DNA from: Francisellaceae bacterium | GTDB lineage: Bacteria > Pseudomonadota > Gammaproteobacteria > Francisellales > Francisellaceae | Length of the DNA: 64,000 nucleotides | Direction: 5' to 3' | Assembly (NCBI GenBank): GCA_028355575.1 | Contig: JAOMSY010000002.1 | Location: 32,374 to 96,373 of the forward strand | Shown: positions 34,059 to 43,180 of the stretch, in pieces | Layout: each line of letters starts with the position of its first letter | Numbering within the stretch: the stretch's first letter is position 1 | Made by a program: the position numbers and the translations under genes | Notes under the pieces: model-generated | Told to the model about the DNA's origin: nothing | What the model saw: only the letters and a program-made list of their open reading frames with translations | Database searches by the model: none

Positions 34059-34466
34059 TTATGGATTTAAGAGTTTAGATTTGAACTCTAGTATTTTGGC
34101 CTTAATTTCATCTCTGGCTTTTCTAAAGCCAATTAATGAATCATTTTCTGGATGCGCTGGATCTTTAATTGGCCAATGTAACCTGGTGATTTTAGCATTA
34201 ACGTGAGGGCAGTATTCTTCAGCACATAAGGTGATGATATAATCAACTTCGTTTAGGTTAATTGTATCGATACTTTTAGAGTATTGATCTTGAATATCGA
34301 TATTCAATTCGTTTAAGGCTGCTATTGCATCTGGATGAACATAACTTGGTTCAGATCCAGCACTTTGAACCGTTGCCACATCAGCTAATAATACTTTTGC
34401 TAAGCCTTCTGCCATTTGACTTCGTGCTGAATTAGCAACACATAAAAATAAAACATTCTTTTTCAT
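34059..34466 (-). CDS. arsC: Arsenate reductase, low-molecular-weight phosphatase type
   Basis: 135 residues. The P-loop C-x5-R lies at Cys9-Arg15 in LFLCVANSARSQMAEG, and the resolving cysteines are in ITLCAEEYCPH. This is the thioredoxin-coupled ArsC class, which reduces arsenate to arsenite by relaying oxidation through three cysteines. KITRLHWPIKDPAHPEND is the conserved region with the general-acid Asp. It starts 2 nt after the acr3 stop, with GAGGT overlapping the end of acr3. Cytosolic. Confidence 0.92.
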   Translation of the reverse strand: MKKNVLFLCVANSARSQMAEGLAKVLLADVATVQSAGSEPSYVHPDAIAALNELNIDIQDQYSKSIDTINLNEVDYIITLCAEEYCPHVNAKITRLHWPIKDPAHPENDSLIGFRKARDEIKAKILEFKSKLLNP

Positions 34467-34468
34467 AT

Positions 34469-35506
34469 TTACCTCACAAAGTATTTACGTTGTAGCCAAA
34501 ACGCTACATTTACCAAACTGATTAATACTGGCACCTCAACAAGCGGTCCTATTACCCCAACAAAAGCTTCAGCAGAATTAATACCAAATACTGATATTGC
34601 CACCGCAATCGCTAATTCAAAATTATTAGATGCCGCAGTAAAGCTTAATGCTACTGACTGTTTATAATTTGCTTTTAATTTATACGACATAAAGAATGAT
34701 ATAAAAAACATACATAAAAAATAAATCAGCAATGGAATCGCCACCATAACAACCTGGATGGGTAGGCTTATTATTTGATCTCCTTTCATTGCAAACATTG
34801 AAAAGATAGTAAATAGTAATGCAATTAAGGTTAACGGTGAAATTTTAGGGCTAAATGTATTAACGTACCATTGTTCTCCTTTCATCGGGATTAAGATCAT
34901 GCGCGTCAAAATTCCTGCTAAAAACGGAATACCTAAATAAATCCCAACACTTTTAGCAATTTCCAGCATTGACATATTCACTACTGCGGCATCAAAACCA
35001 AGTAATCTAGGGATAATGGTTATAAAAATATATGCATATGCTGCATAAAAAATAATTTGAAACACTGAATTAAATGCAACTAATCCGGCACAATATTCTC
35101 TAGAGCCTTTAGCTAAATCGTTCCATACAATTACCATGGCGATACATCTAGCTAAACCGATTAAGATGAGTCCAATCATAAAATCAGGCTGATCATGAAA
35201 AAATATTACCGCAAGAATAAACATTAGTACCGGACCAATTACCCAGTTTTGAATTAACGATAAAAATAGAATACGCGTATTTTTAAATACAGCAGGCATA
35301 GTCTTGTATTTAACCTTTGCTAGAGGAGGGTACATCATCACGATTAAGCCAATCCCAATTAACCAGTTGCCTGAACCAACATCGAATGTACTAATCACAT
35401 TTTTTATATTGGGGTAGATATAACTAATAAACACACCTGATATCATCGCTAAAAATATCCATAGCGTGAGAAATCTATCTAAAAAACCTAATTTATTTAA
35501 TTTCAT
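34469..35506 (-). CDS. acr3: ACR3-family arsenite efflux transporter
   Basis: 345 residues from the ATG at 35506; a TTG at 35512 lies at better distance from the AGGAG in the end of arsR and may be the true start. Ten membrane segments. The opening [20 protein letters not shown], then [20 protein letters not shown] with its conserved Cys, and [20 protein letters not shown] with the conserved Glu are the hallmarks of Acr3. It exports arsenite, As(III), from the cytosol using the proton gradient. Tightly coupled to arsR (a few nt) and arsC (2 nt). Confidence 0.93.
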   Translation of the reverse strand: MKLNKLGFLDRFLTLWIFLAMISGVFISYIYPNIKNVISTFDVGSGNWLIGIGLIVMMYPPLAKVKYKTMPAVFKNTRILFLSLIQNWVIGPVLMFILAVIFFHDQPDFMIGLILIGLARCIAMVIVWNDLAKGSREYCAGLVAFNSVFQIIFYAAYAYIFITIIPRLLGFDAAVVNMSMLEIAKSVGIYLGIPFLAGILTRMILIPMKGEQWYVNTFSPKISPLTLIALLFTIFSMFAMKGDQIISLPIQVVMVAIPLLIYFLCMFFISFFMSYKLKANYKQSVALSFTAASNNFELAIAVAISVFGINSAEAFVGVIGPLVEVPVLISLVNVAFWLQRKYFVR

Positions 35507-35513
35507 TTCCAAT

Positions 35514-35864
35514 TTATTCTCCTGTGTGATCTTTACAAACTTTAGAAATAGTGAGCTGGCTCATCATCTTCAAGACATCGGTGTCTGGTTCAATATCTTT
35601 AAATAGTTGAGATAAAATTAAATGTTGAGTGGCATCTATCTCGTCAGATAACTTATAAAAAACCCACTTGCCTTGTTTAAAATAGCTTAATAAACCAACC
35701 GTAGTTAAACTCTTTAATTGAATAGATAAAGCACCTTGTGTCAAAGGAATAACTTTTTGGATATCGCATACACAAAGTGTTTGCTGTTTTAACAGATATA
35801 AAATTAATAAACGATTTTTATCTGCAATAGTTTTTAAAAACGATATTGTTTTATTCATATACAT
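35514..35864 (-). CDS. arsR: ArsR-family arsenite-responsive repressor
   Basis: 116 residues (114 if translation starts at the second ATG, 35858). Winged helix-turn-helix with the metalloid-binding Cys pair in TLCVCDIQ, as in the plasmid R773 ArsR ELCVCDL motif; the recognition region is [20 protein letters not shown]. Binding As(III) or Sb(III) should release it from DNA. It is the first gene of the arsenic operon. No Shine-Dalgarno is visible because the upstream sequence is occupied by a 28-bp dyad which overlaps the start region, so repression probably blocks both polymerase and early transcript. Confidence 0.9.
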   Translation of the reverse strand: MYMNKTISFLKTIADKNRLLILYLLKQQTLCVCDIQKVIPLTQGALSIQLKSLTTVGLLSYFKQGKWVFYKLSDEIDATQHLILSQLFKDIEPDTDVLKMMSQLTISKVCKDHTGE

Positions 35865-35916
35865 ATTTATAATTTTAAATATGTATGCATAATAATATTT
35901 GATTGAAAATAGTCAA
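35859..35916 (-). promoter_or_regulatory. Promoter and operator of the arsenic operon
   Basis: On the minus strand: -35 TTGACT (35916-35911), 16-nt spacer, -10 TATTAT (35894-35889). Immediately downstream is a perfect 10-bp inverted repeat, ATACATATTT (35859-35868) and AAATATGTAT (35877-35886), separated by 8 nt. It spans the expected transcription start and ends at the arsR start codons. Position and symmetry fit an ArsR operator. The elements are read directly; binding is inferred. Confidence 0.65.
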
Positions 35917-36081
35917 TAGGTTTTTATGAATTCGTAATCTAATGAGATTTTTTTCTTTCAGTCATTAATCAAAATATAACACGCTAATTAACTACAAAAG
36001 ACCAAGAAAACATGCTTAGAAATGTCGGTATATAAATAATTTCAGCTATAATTAACTGTATCATAGTCATTAATATTCATT

Positions 36082-38622
36082 ATGAAAAAAACCGATACAA
36101 GTACACCAAAATATGTTGTTGCTATTGGTGCTTCAGCTGGCGGGCTTGATGCGCTAGAGCATTTTTTTGAAAACACAGATTCTATTGAAAGCACTTCATT
36201 TGTTATTGTTCAGCACCTTTCTCCTGATTACAAGTCAATGATGCCCCAACTCTTGTCCAAGTATACAAAGCTAGAAATACAGACTATAGAAGATGAGATG
36301 CCAATAAGAAGTGGTGTTATTTTTATTTTACCTCCAGCCTCTGTCGTTGAACTTAACGGCACAAATTTTAAGCTATCAGAAAGAATATTAAAAACAAATT
36401 TACCTATAGATATATTTTTCACTTCATTAGCCAAGTCATATGGCAAAAATTCATTTGCCGTCATTTTGTCTGGCACTGGTTCTGATGGAACCAGGGGAGC
36501 TCAAAGCATCAATGAATCTGGTGGTGTAGTATTCGCTCAATCACCTAAAGAAGCGAAATTTGATGGTATGCCCAATAGCGTGATACGCTCAGGCGTTGTA
36601 GATAAATCTGACACTGTCGCTGAACTGACCAAGACTATAAAAGAACTAATCACCCATGGTTCAGACTCAGAGTGTGGTTTATCTATTTTTGATAAAAGCG
36701 ATAAGTCAAAAAAAAATTCATACGAAGCTATTTTTGGACTATTACATAATAAGTATCAAGTAGACTTTGCCAGCTTTAAGGAACCAACTGTTTTTCGTCG
36801 CATAGAAAAAAGATTACAGATAAATAAAATTCATGATTTAAATAAATACTATGAATATTTAGAAAACAATACTGCTGAATTAGAAGCCTTATATTATTGT
36901 ATTTTAATATCTGTTACATCATTTTTTAGAAATCCAAGTTCATTTGAAGCGTTAAAAGAAAAGGCCATTGAGCCGATTATAAAAAACTCACAGCATGGTG
37001 AAACAATTAGGGTTTGGATTGCAGGCTGTTCAACAGGGGAAGAGGTTTATTCAATTATAATACTTTTTCTCGAAAAATTAGAAGAACTTGGTGTCGTTAG
37101 AAATTTAAAAGTATTTGCATCTGACCTTAATAGAAAGTGTATTGATTTAGCAAGTCAGGGCTTTTATCCAAATTCAATTGAATCTGAGGTATCTAAAGAA
37201 AGGTTAAATAAATATTTTGAAAGCTATGATAATCGATATCAAATTAAGCCAATAATAAGAAAAACAGTTATTTTTTCTGAATATAATCTCCTTACGCATG
37301 CACCATTTACTAGAATGCACTTAGTAGTTTGTAGAAACACGCTTATTTATTTCCAAAAATATGTACAAGATATTGTCTTATCAAAATTGTTCTATGCGTC
37401 AAGAAATAATGGTTATGTTTTTTTAGGTAAAAGTGAAAGCGTTTCAAACAGTTATCTCGACTTTAACGTTATTGATCCTAAGCACAAAATCTTTAGGAGT
37501 AAACAGAGTAATTTACTAGATAACACGGGGCTAAAAACTGAGCATAATACTTGTGATATATCTACCTCTATAAGTAGGCATCATAACGAACATCTACCTA
37601 CTGAAGAAGAAATCATAAATAATCTCCTTTTCAATAAATGCTTACCGCCTACATTATTAATAAATAAAAATAATGAAATTCTTCATGTATACGGTGGTGC
37701 AAACCGCTTTCTAAAACTTTTGGATGGTAAAATATCAAATGATATACATCATTTATTAGACCAAAAATTAGCGATTATCATCTCATCACTCGTGTATAAG
37801 TCATTGAAAAATAATAATGAATATGCTTCTGAATTTATTGAGTTAAATGATGAAGATACCATTAAAAAAATTAAAGTTATTGTATTTCCTTTATCTTCCA
37901 GAGAAATGGCCTTAGTGAAACTTGAAGTTTATGACGTTACCATTACAAAAGAAGAAACCACACAAAATATTGATGAAATTACATCAACTACGATACAAAA
38001 CTTACGGTCTGAATTAACAGCAACCCAAGAGCACCTAAGAAATACGATAGAAGCTTTAGAAACTTCTAATGAAGAACTTCAATCAACAAATGAAGAATTA
38101 ATGAGCTCGAACGAAGAGCTGCAAAGTTCGAATGAAGAACTTCAATCATTAAATGAAGAATTAAATACATTAAATGAAGAATTAAATACATTAAATGAAG
38201 AATTAAATACATTAAATGAAGAATTAAATACATTAAATGCGGAATATGAAGAGAAGGCATACAACCTCCATACTTTAAATGCCGATTTAGAGAGCATGAT
38301 GAAGGGTATTGGTAATGTTACTATTTTTCTAGATCATGAATTATCTATAAGAAGGTATAGTGATGAGTCGCTTAGTATATTCGATATTCGTAGATCAGAT
38401 ATAGGCAGACCTCTATTGGAATTAAGCAATCGTTTGAATATATCAAACGACGAATTAAAAAGTATTTTACTTAAATGTATTCAAAGTGAGGGTATGATTG
38501 AAAAGAAAATGAAAGATAATAATTCAAACGAATTACTTTTAAAATGTATCTCATTAACATCAAGTTCAATTGAAATTGAAAATGGATGTGTGTTAACAGT
38601 AATTGATTTGTCAGGATTATGA
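36082..38622 (+). CDS. CheB-CheR-coiled coil-PAS signalling protein
   Basis: 846 residues. CheB methylesterase domain 10-195 with Ser18 (GASAGG), His45 (IVQHLSP) and Asp135 (GTGSDGT). CheR methyltransferase about 215-470: FRRIEKRLQINKIHDLNKYY, SVTSFFRNPSSFEAL, RVWIAGCSTGEEVYSI, and VVCRNTLIYFQ. A long coiled coil at about 635-735 contains NEEL-type heptads, four of them encoded by identical 21-bp repeats. A PAS domain follows (about 737-846: VTIFLDHELSIRRYSDESLS with DIGRPLLEL). Such CheB/CheR fusions usually continue into a histidine kinase; this one stops after PAS, so it must signal through a partner. No chemoreceptor or cheA gene is nearby; a PAS-GGDEF-EAL gene follows after 63 nt. Confidence 0.88.
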   Translation: MKKTDTSTPKYVVAIGASAGGLDALEHFFENTDSIESTSFVIVQHLSPDYKSMMPQLLSKYTKLEIQTIEDEMPIRSGVIFILPPASVVELNGTNFKLSERILKTNLPIDIFFTSLAKSYGKNSFAVILSGTGSDGTRGAQSINESGGVVFAQSPKEAKFDGMPNSVIRSGVVDKSDTVAELTKTIKELITHGSDSECGLSIFDKSDKSKKNSYEAIFGLLHNKYQVDFASFKEPTVFRRIEKRLQINKIHDLNKYYEYLENNTAELEALYYCILISVTSFFRNPSSFEALKEKAIEPIIKNSQHGETIRVWIAGCSTGEEVYSIIILFLEKLEELGVVRNLKVFASDLNRKCIDLASQGFYPNSIESEVSKERLNKYFESYDNRYQIKPIIRKTVIFSEYNLLTHAPFTRMHLVVCRNTLIYFQKYVQDIVLSKLFYASRNNGYVFLGKSESVSNSYLDFNVIDPKHKIFRSKQSNLLDNTGLKTEHNTCDISTSISRHHNEHLPTEEEIINNLLFNKCLPPTLLINKNNEILHVYGGANRFLKLLDGKISNDIHHLLDQKLAIIISSLVYKSLKNNNEYASEFIELNDEDTIKKIKVIVFPLSSREMALVKLEVYDVTITKEETTQNIDEITSTTIQNLRSELTATQEHLRNTIEALETSNEELQSTNEELMSSNEELQSSNEELQSLNEELNTLNEELNTLNEELNTLNEELNTLNAEYEEKAYNLHTLNADLESMMKGIGNVTIFLDHELSIRRYSDESLSIFDIRRSDIGRPLLELSNRLNISNDELKSILLKCIQSEGMIEKKMKDNNSNELLLKCISLTSSSIEIENGCVLTVIDLSGL
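38151..38234 (+). repeat. 21-bp coding minisatellite, four identical units
   Basis: Four consecutive perfect copies of AAATGAAGAATTAAATACAT-T (21 bp) at 38151-38171, 38172-38192, 38193-38213 and 38214-38234, each encoding the heptad NEELNTL. Less perfect NEELQS-type heptads precede them. Because the unit is a multiple of three, copy number changes would lengthen or shorten the coiled coil without breaking the frame. Confidence 0.95.
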
Positions 38623-38685
38623 TTTTTATGAATCTAAAACAGGTTATTTTAAAGGCCCTAAATTATAGGATTATATTTTAAGGTT

Positions 38686-41028
38686 ATGAATATACCAGCG
38701 CAAATTGCTAATATTGGTATTCCAGCAATAGTTTGCGATGAGAGCTATTTTATTGATGGCTTCAATGAGCGAGCAATATCTCTATTTAAACAAATTGGAA
38801 TGTCATTATCTTCAGGTCAGCATTTATTTATGTTGTTCAGTTCGCTTGCTACAATAAAGGATCAATTGCTTGAAGGGCAGCCTTGTTTAATTTCTGAAAA
38901 TGATCACCATTTTATTATTACTTTGAGTAATACAGTAAATAATAATCAAGAAAACCAAACATTAAAATTGATCTATGTGCTTGAAATATCGAATGATTCA
39001 CTTGATAACTATTCATCTTTATATAGAAATTATTTTCACTCAAATTCAATTGCTTCGTATATTTTCACAAGAGATGGTCTTTTGATAGATTATAATCCTA
39101 AGTGCAGAGACTTACTTAACCTAAAAGAATATCATAAAGGTAAAAAAGTACATTTATACTTACCTGAAGAGCTATGCAAATTTCATCAAGCAGCAGTGTG
39201 TGAACTGAGCCTTAATCAATTAAACTTTCATCAACAAATCCGTATTAGCGTTTCTGGAAAAAGATTCCCTTACATCGTAGAGATGCATTCCATTTTAGAG
39301 TCTAAAGCTGATACTGGATTATATGTTGTATTATTGATCAACGAAAGCAAGCTGCTAGACCAACAGCGGAGCCTACAATCCGCCCACGCGCTCCTAAATA
39401 GAGGGACAGATGTAATCCTAACAACTGATCATCAGCTTAGGATTAGATTTGTCAATCACGCTGTAAAAACTGTTTTTGGTTATGAACCCCGAGAGCTTAT
39501 CAATCAACACATTAGTATTTTATCTTCTGGGAAAAATTCTAAGCGTTTTTATGAAAAAATGTGGGCACAAATCAAGAAAAATGGATATTGGGAAGGGGAG
39601 ATATGGGACAAAGCTAAATCAGGAGAGGTGCTTATAATGTGGTCGAAAATCTCCCGAGTAGCAATTTCGGATAATTATTACAATTACGTTGCTTCTTTGC
39701 GTAATATGACACGTCAGTATTCTGCATCTGAGCAAATATTGCATGCCTCATTATATGATCATTTAACAAACTTACCTAACAGAGCGCTACTTAATAATCA
39801 TTTTTCAAAGTTACTAGATAGTGATGATATTCAAGATAAAACAATCTCAATTGTTACAATAGATCTAGATTACTTTAAGGATGTAAATGATACTGGCGGC
39901 CATGATATTGGCGATTTACTTTTAATAGATGTTGCAAGCCGACTGAAGAAACAATGTCACAGTAAAGACGAAATAGCAGCTAGAGCAGGTGGGGATGAAT
40001 TTATATTAATCTGTCGCTATTTAAGCGAGGTTGAGTTTTTTGAACGATGTAAAAACATAATAGATGAACTTAGAAATCCTTATCATATCAAAGGCAGAGA
40101 CTTCTACATAGGCGCCTCAATTGGTTTTTCTGTATATCCAGATGATTCAGAATCATTTAGTGATCTTCTTAAATACGCTGACTCAGCACTTTATATATCT
40201 AAACACAATGGTCGTGGGATTGTCTCAAAATACATTCCCATTCTTGGTCTTGAAAAACAGCGAGAGCTAGATCTTAAAACCTATCTTAATAAGATTATAA
40301 CTGAACAAGATAATCTTCACGTACTTTACCAACCTCAATATGATTATAAAAATAATAAATATATTGGTTGTGAGATACTCGTCAGAATTTTAGATGATAC
40401 TGGTACTATCATTAGCCCTGTAGAGTTTATCCCGGTTGCTGAAAAGACTGGTTTAATAACTGATTTAACCTTACTAATTATTAAAAAATCAATACCAGAT
40501 ATTAAAAAAATATTTGAACTGATGCCTGAGCAATTTAGTGTTTCTATCAATTTATCTAAAAAAGACTTTTTTGATTCAAATCAACAAAATAACATCATTT
40601 CTCTATTAGAAGAAAATAATATCCCATTGAGTAGAATTGAACTTGAAATAACAGAAAGCGGACTTTTTGATAAAATTGATGAAGCAAATAAAATATTTAA
40701 TAAACTCCATAGTAAAGGTTTTCAATTAGCATTAGATGATTTCGGTACAGGCTTTTCAAGCCTAAAATACTTATCAAGTTTCTCAATCGATAAATTAAAG
40801 ATTGATAAAGCATTTGTTAACGATATGCAATTTAGCGATAAAGCAATGTCAGTTTGTAAATGTATAATAGATATTGCAAACGCATTGGATATTAAAACAA
40901 TTGCTGAAGGTGTTGAAGAAAAATCTCAAGCGGATAGTTTACTTGAGTTAGGCTGTGAGCAATTGCAAGGATTTTATTTTTCTAAACCAGTTTATATAGA
41001 CGAATTAATTAAATTACTAAGAGATTAA
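38686..41028 (+). CDS. PAS-PAS-PAS-GGDEF-EAL cyclic-di-GMP enzyme
   Basis: 780 residues. Three PAS-like domains: about 1-110, 115-225 and 232-345 (VILTTDHQLRIRFVNHAVKT with FGYEPRELI). The diguanylate cyclase domain has YDHLTNLPNRALL and the intact signature R-A-GGDEF at residues 435-439. The EAL phosphodiesterase domain begins near 535; its signature is EIL at 563-565 in place of EAL, keeping the metal-binding Glu. Other catalytic positions (SINLSKKDF, ELEITESG, LALDDFGTGFSSLKYL, KIDKAFV, AIAEGVEE) are intact. Both activities are therefore possible, with PAS input. No membrane helix, so cytosolic. Lies 63 nt after the CheB-CheR gene and may share its signal. Confidence 0.9.
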   Translation: MNIPAQIANIGIPAIVCDESYFIDGFNERAISLFKQIGMSLSSGQHLFMLFSSLATIKDQLLEGQPCLISENDHHFIITLSNTVNNNQENQTLKLIYVLEISNDSLDNYSSLYRNYFHSNSIASYIFTRDGLLIDYNPKCRDLLNLKEYHKGKKVHLYLPEELCKFHQAAVCELSLNQLNFHQQIRISVSGKRFPYIVEMHSILESKADTGLYVVLLINESKLLDQQRSLQSAHALLNRGTDVILTTDHQLRIRFVNHAVKTVFGYEPRELINQHISILSSGKNSKRFYEKMWAQIKKNGYWEGEIWDKAKSGEVLIMWSKISRVAISDNYYNYVASLRNMTRQYSASEQILHASLYDHLTNLPNRALLNNHFSKLLDSDDIQDKTISIVTIDLDYFKDVNDTGGHDIGDLLLIDVASRLKKQCHSKDEIAARAGGDEFILICRYLSEVEFFERCKNIIDELRNPYHIKGRDFYIGASIGFSVYPDDSESFSDLLKYADSALYISKHNGRGIVSKYIPILGLEKQRELDLKTYLNKIITEQDNLHVLYQPQYDYKNNKYIGCEILVRILDDTGTIISPVEFIPVAEKTGLITDLTLLIIKKSIPDIKKIFELMPEQFSVSINLSKKDFFDSNQQNNIISLLEENNIPLSRIELEITESGLFDKIDEANKIFNKLHSKGFQLALDDFGTGFSSLKYLSSFSIDKLKIDKAFVNDMQFSDKAMSVCKCIIDIANALDIKTIAEGVEEKSQADSLLELGCEQLQGFYFSKPVYIDELIKLLRD

Positions 41029-41104
41029 ATTATCAATACAGTAGGGAATAAGTGTATGAATCCAAATATCTTTACACGTAATTCACGCCATATCATCAAT
41101 TTAA

Positions 41105-41120
41105 CATAATATATATTATG
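41105..41120. repeat. 16-bp perfect palindrome
   Basis: CATAATATATATTATG is its own reverse complement. It lies in the 219-bp gap after the PAS-GGDEF-EAL gene and before the minus-strand remnant at 41248. CACGTAAT occurs in the flanks near 41075 and 41185. It may be a weak terminator or a protein-binding site; the AT-only core makes either uncertain. Nothing else is seen in the gap. Confidence 0.4.
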
Positions 41121-41247
41121 CGCATATTGGTATGTATGCATAAGACAATCTATTTTTATAGGAATTACAGTAAATTTCCATATTTCACGTAATGAAATAC
41201 CCTGGACATTTATGGTGATGATAATGTTTAAAATTAGAGGTAGAATT

Positions 41248-41512
41248 TTATTTGGTTGTCGCTTTAGGTACAGGGCTTTCAGCTAAAAGTTCCCAGCGAG
41301 CATCCTTAGGTGGAATTGAATTATTATTCGTTTTTTCTTTTGCCTTATATATTTTGCCTTTGTATTGAACAATGTCACCTCTTTTGTAAACAATAAAGGA
41401 GTAGCTGTCATTAGGGTCAAACTGGATATATCTTGGCGCTTTATTATAATGGTTCTGGTTCTTTCGGAATTACAAGGCAGCTAATTAATAAACAACATAT
41501 TTTATTTTTCAT
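41248..41512 (-). pseudogene. Frameshifted small lipoprotein with CBM5/12-like domain
   Basis: The ATG at 41512 opens MKNKICCLLISCLVIPKEPE, a lipoprotein-like signal, but the frame ends at a TAA (41444-41446). In the +1 frame an open stretch runs from 41469 to the stop at 41248-41250 and encodes KAPRYIQFDPNDSYSF, YKRGDIVQYKGKIYKAKEKT, PPKDARWELLAE. The Y-x-x-GD-x-V-x-Y-x-G-x-x-Y-x-A and late W pattern is that of chitin-binding CBM5/12 modules. That second frame has no start codon of its own, so one indel between 41444 and 41472 would join the two parts into a roughly 85-residue lipoprotein. Sequencing error or programmed shifting are alternatives. Confidence 0.6.
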
Positions 41513-41568
41513 AATGCCTAACCTTTATGCTTGGTAAGTTAAAGTTAAAATTTAGATATATAGAAATA

Positions 41569-42630
41569 TTATTTTATTAGATGTTTTAAGCTATTAATTA
41601 AATGATATGAAGTCGTTGTTTTAACACCATCAAAGTCTTGATTAAGTTGAGAGTCAACAAACTCAATTGGTAATTTTGTTTGGTGGTTGATGAATATATC
41701 ATTAAATTCAGGAAAGATATTATTAATTTTAGCTGCGTCTTGATTCATTAAGTAATAGCGCATGCGTTCAAGCATTGGCCAAATTCTATAACGGTCCTTA
41801 TCATTTAAATTTGAAATACTTTGCTTAACAACTCCTTGAGACATAACACCATATTGTTCTGCAGATGCAACCAATCCTTTGATATTAATTTTATTTGATA
41901 AGTTTAAATTAAGCTGTTCAGATTCAAGCAGCAAACAACCCCATTCGAAAGAATGACCAGGCTCATATATGGTATTATCATCACCAAATGGACTGTATTC
42001 ACTTATTAGGTCTAACTGTGAGTCATAAAACATTTTTGTTGCTGAAGTTAAAAGCGTAATAAGAGTCTCAAGATATGCTTTATCAGGAATTGCTTTATAA
42101 AGCTCTAAATATGACTCAAATAAATGCATTAATGCATTTTGTGAAACTAAGCCTGATTTATCTTTCAAATTATCAAAGTCAGTTTCTGGTTTAAAATAAT
42201 TTCTTAAAATATAGCTATTGAGTTCTTCCAAGTCTTTTTTATACTCATCAGATTTCTTAGCTGAATATAATTTTGAAATGCTAAACACTAAAAATGCATA
42301 TTCATATAAGTTATCTAATTTTTGTCGCTTAGGAAATTGTAACCATTGCTTATTACCAGCATCATAATAATCTGATTTTATATGCTTATATAATGTTAAA
42401 GCGTGATTAAATGCTTGTGTATCATCACGTTTAATTGAATACTCAATTAGAAAATACATACACCTTGATTGGCATAATAAACGGGTTGTATCATAGTCTG
42501 AATGCTTACCTAAAAATTCTGTACAGTGCCCAACTTTTTTAATGTCATGGCTCAACTTGTCGTAATAAGTATCTAATAACACAATTGCACGGCTTGATAT
42601 TGAACTGTTATATATATGCGAGTCGCTCAT
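41569..42630 (-). CDS. N-acylglucosamine 2-epimerase (AGE) family epimerase/isomerase
   Basis: 353 residues, typical alpha6/alpha6-barrel length. Recognisable motifs are LDNLYEYAFLVFSISKLY (about 105-122), YEPGHSFEWGCLLLESEQ (about 228-245, with the catalytic His in PGH-x-FEW) and YRIWPMLERMRYYLM near 285. The family epimerises N-acyl-mannosamine/glucosamine or isomerises mannose, fructose and glucose. The substrate cannot be told from the sequence, but the short length and missing usual N-terminal Trp/Arg cluster resemble aldose-ketose isomerases more than renin-binding proteins. Cytosolic. Monocistronic, divergent from the AhpD-like gene. Confidence 0.82.
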   Translation of the reverse strand: MSDSHIYNSSISSRAIVLLDTYYDKLSHDIKKVGHCTEFLGKHSDYDTTRLLCQSRCMYFLIEYSIKRDDTQAFNHALTLYKHIKSDYYDAGNKQWLQFPKRQKLDNLYEYAFLVFSISKLYSAKKSDEYKKDLEELNSYILRNYFKPETDFDNLKDKSGLVSQNALMHLFESYLELYKAIPDKAYLETLITLLTSATKMFYDSQLDLISEYSPFGDDNTIYEPGHSFEWGCLLLESEQLNLNLSNKINIKGLVASAEQYGVMSQGVVKQSISNLNDKDRYRIWPMLERMRYYLMNQDAAKINNIFPEFNDIFINHQTKLPIEFVDSQLNQDFDGVKTTTSYHLINSLKHLIK

Positions 42631-42768
42631 GGTTAAAACCTAATATTATGATCTGTATATAGTTTTAGCTAATTGTCCCTAAAAAGACAAATGCTTATGT
42701 AAGTATATAAGTGAATAAAGGACCTATTGCTATATAATTAAGTTATACACACTAAATATGAATAAACT

Positions 42769-43179
42769 ATGGATTACGCACAAATTTCTAAAGACACAAT
42801 ATCCCTTCTGCACAAAAGCTATAATAGCTTAGATCAATCACCTTTAAATCAAGGTTTAAGATCTATTATAGAGCTGAGAGTTTCTCAATTAAATGGCTGC
42901 GCTTACTGCTGTGAATTACACTCTAATGGTGCAAGAAAACAACAAGTTCCACAAAAAAAGTTGGATGCACTCCCTGCTTGGGAAACATCTGCTTTATTTT
43001 CTGATATTGAAAAAATAGCTTTAGATTGGGCTGAGTGTTTAACACTATCATGTAAAGACTCAGAATCTATTAAACCTGAATTAACCAAATACTTTTCTGA
43101 CCGTGAAGTGGTTGATTTAACCGCTTGTGTCTCTTTAATGAATGCACTTAATCGGATGGCGATTAGTTTAAAGGACTAA
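42769..43179 (+). CDS. Carboxymuconolactone decarboxylase/AhpD-like protein
   Basis: 136 residues. Single CMD domain with the C-x-x-C-x-x-x-H motif in QLNGCAYCCELHSNGARKQ, the redox pair of AhpD-type alkylhydroperoxidases; an extra Cys directly follows the second one. The following DALPAWETSALFSDIEKIAL with WAECLT is typical. It probably reduces peroxides with a dithiol partner. Cytosolic. The stop is 1 nt from that of the convergent SixA-like gene. Confidence 0.88.
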   Translation: MDYAQISKDTISLLHKSYNSLDQSPLNQGLRSIIELRVSQLNGCAYCCELHSNGARKQQVPQKKLDALPAWETSALFSDIEKIALDWAECLTLSCKDSESIKPELTKYFSDREVVDLTACVSLMNALNRMAISLKD

Positions 43180-43180
43180 T

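Noticed and set aside
38151..38234. Four short tandem repeats considered as a CRISPR-like array
   Set aside because: Units are contiguous without spacers and lie inside a coding coiled coil.
38066..38260. Antisense ORF of repeated hydrophobic heptapeptides opposite the CheB-CheR coiled coil
   Set aside because: It is only the reverse reading of the 21-bp coding repeat; no ribosome site, and the plus-strand gene fully explains it.
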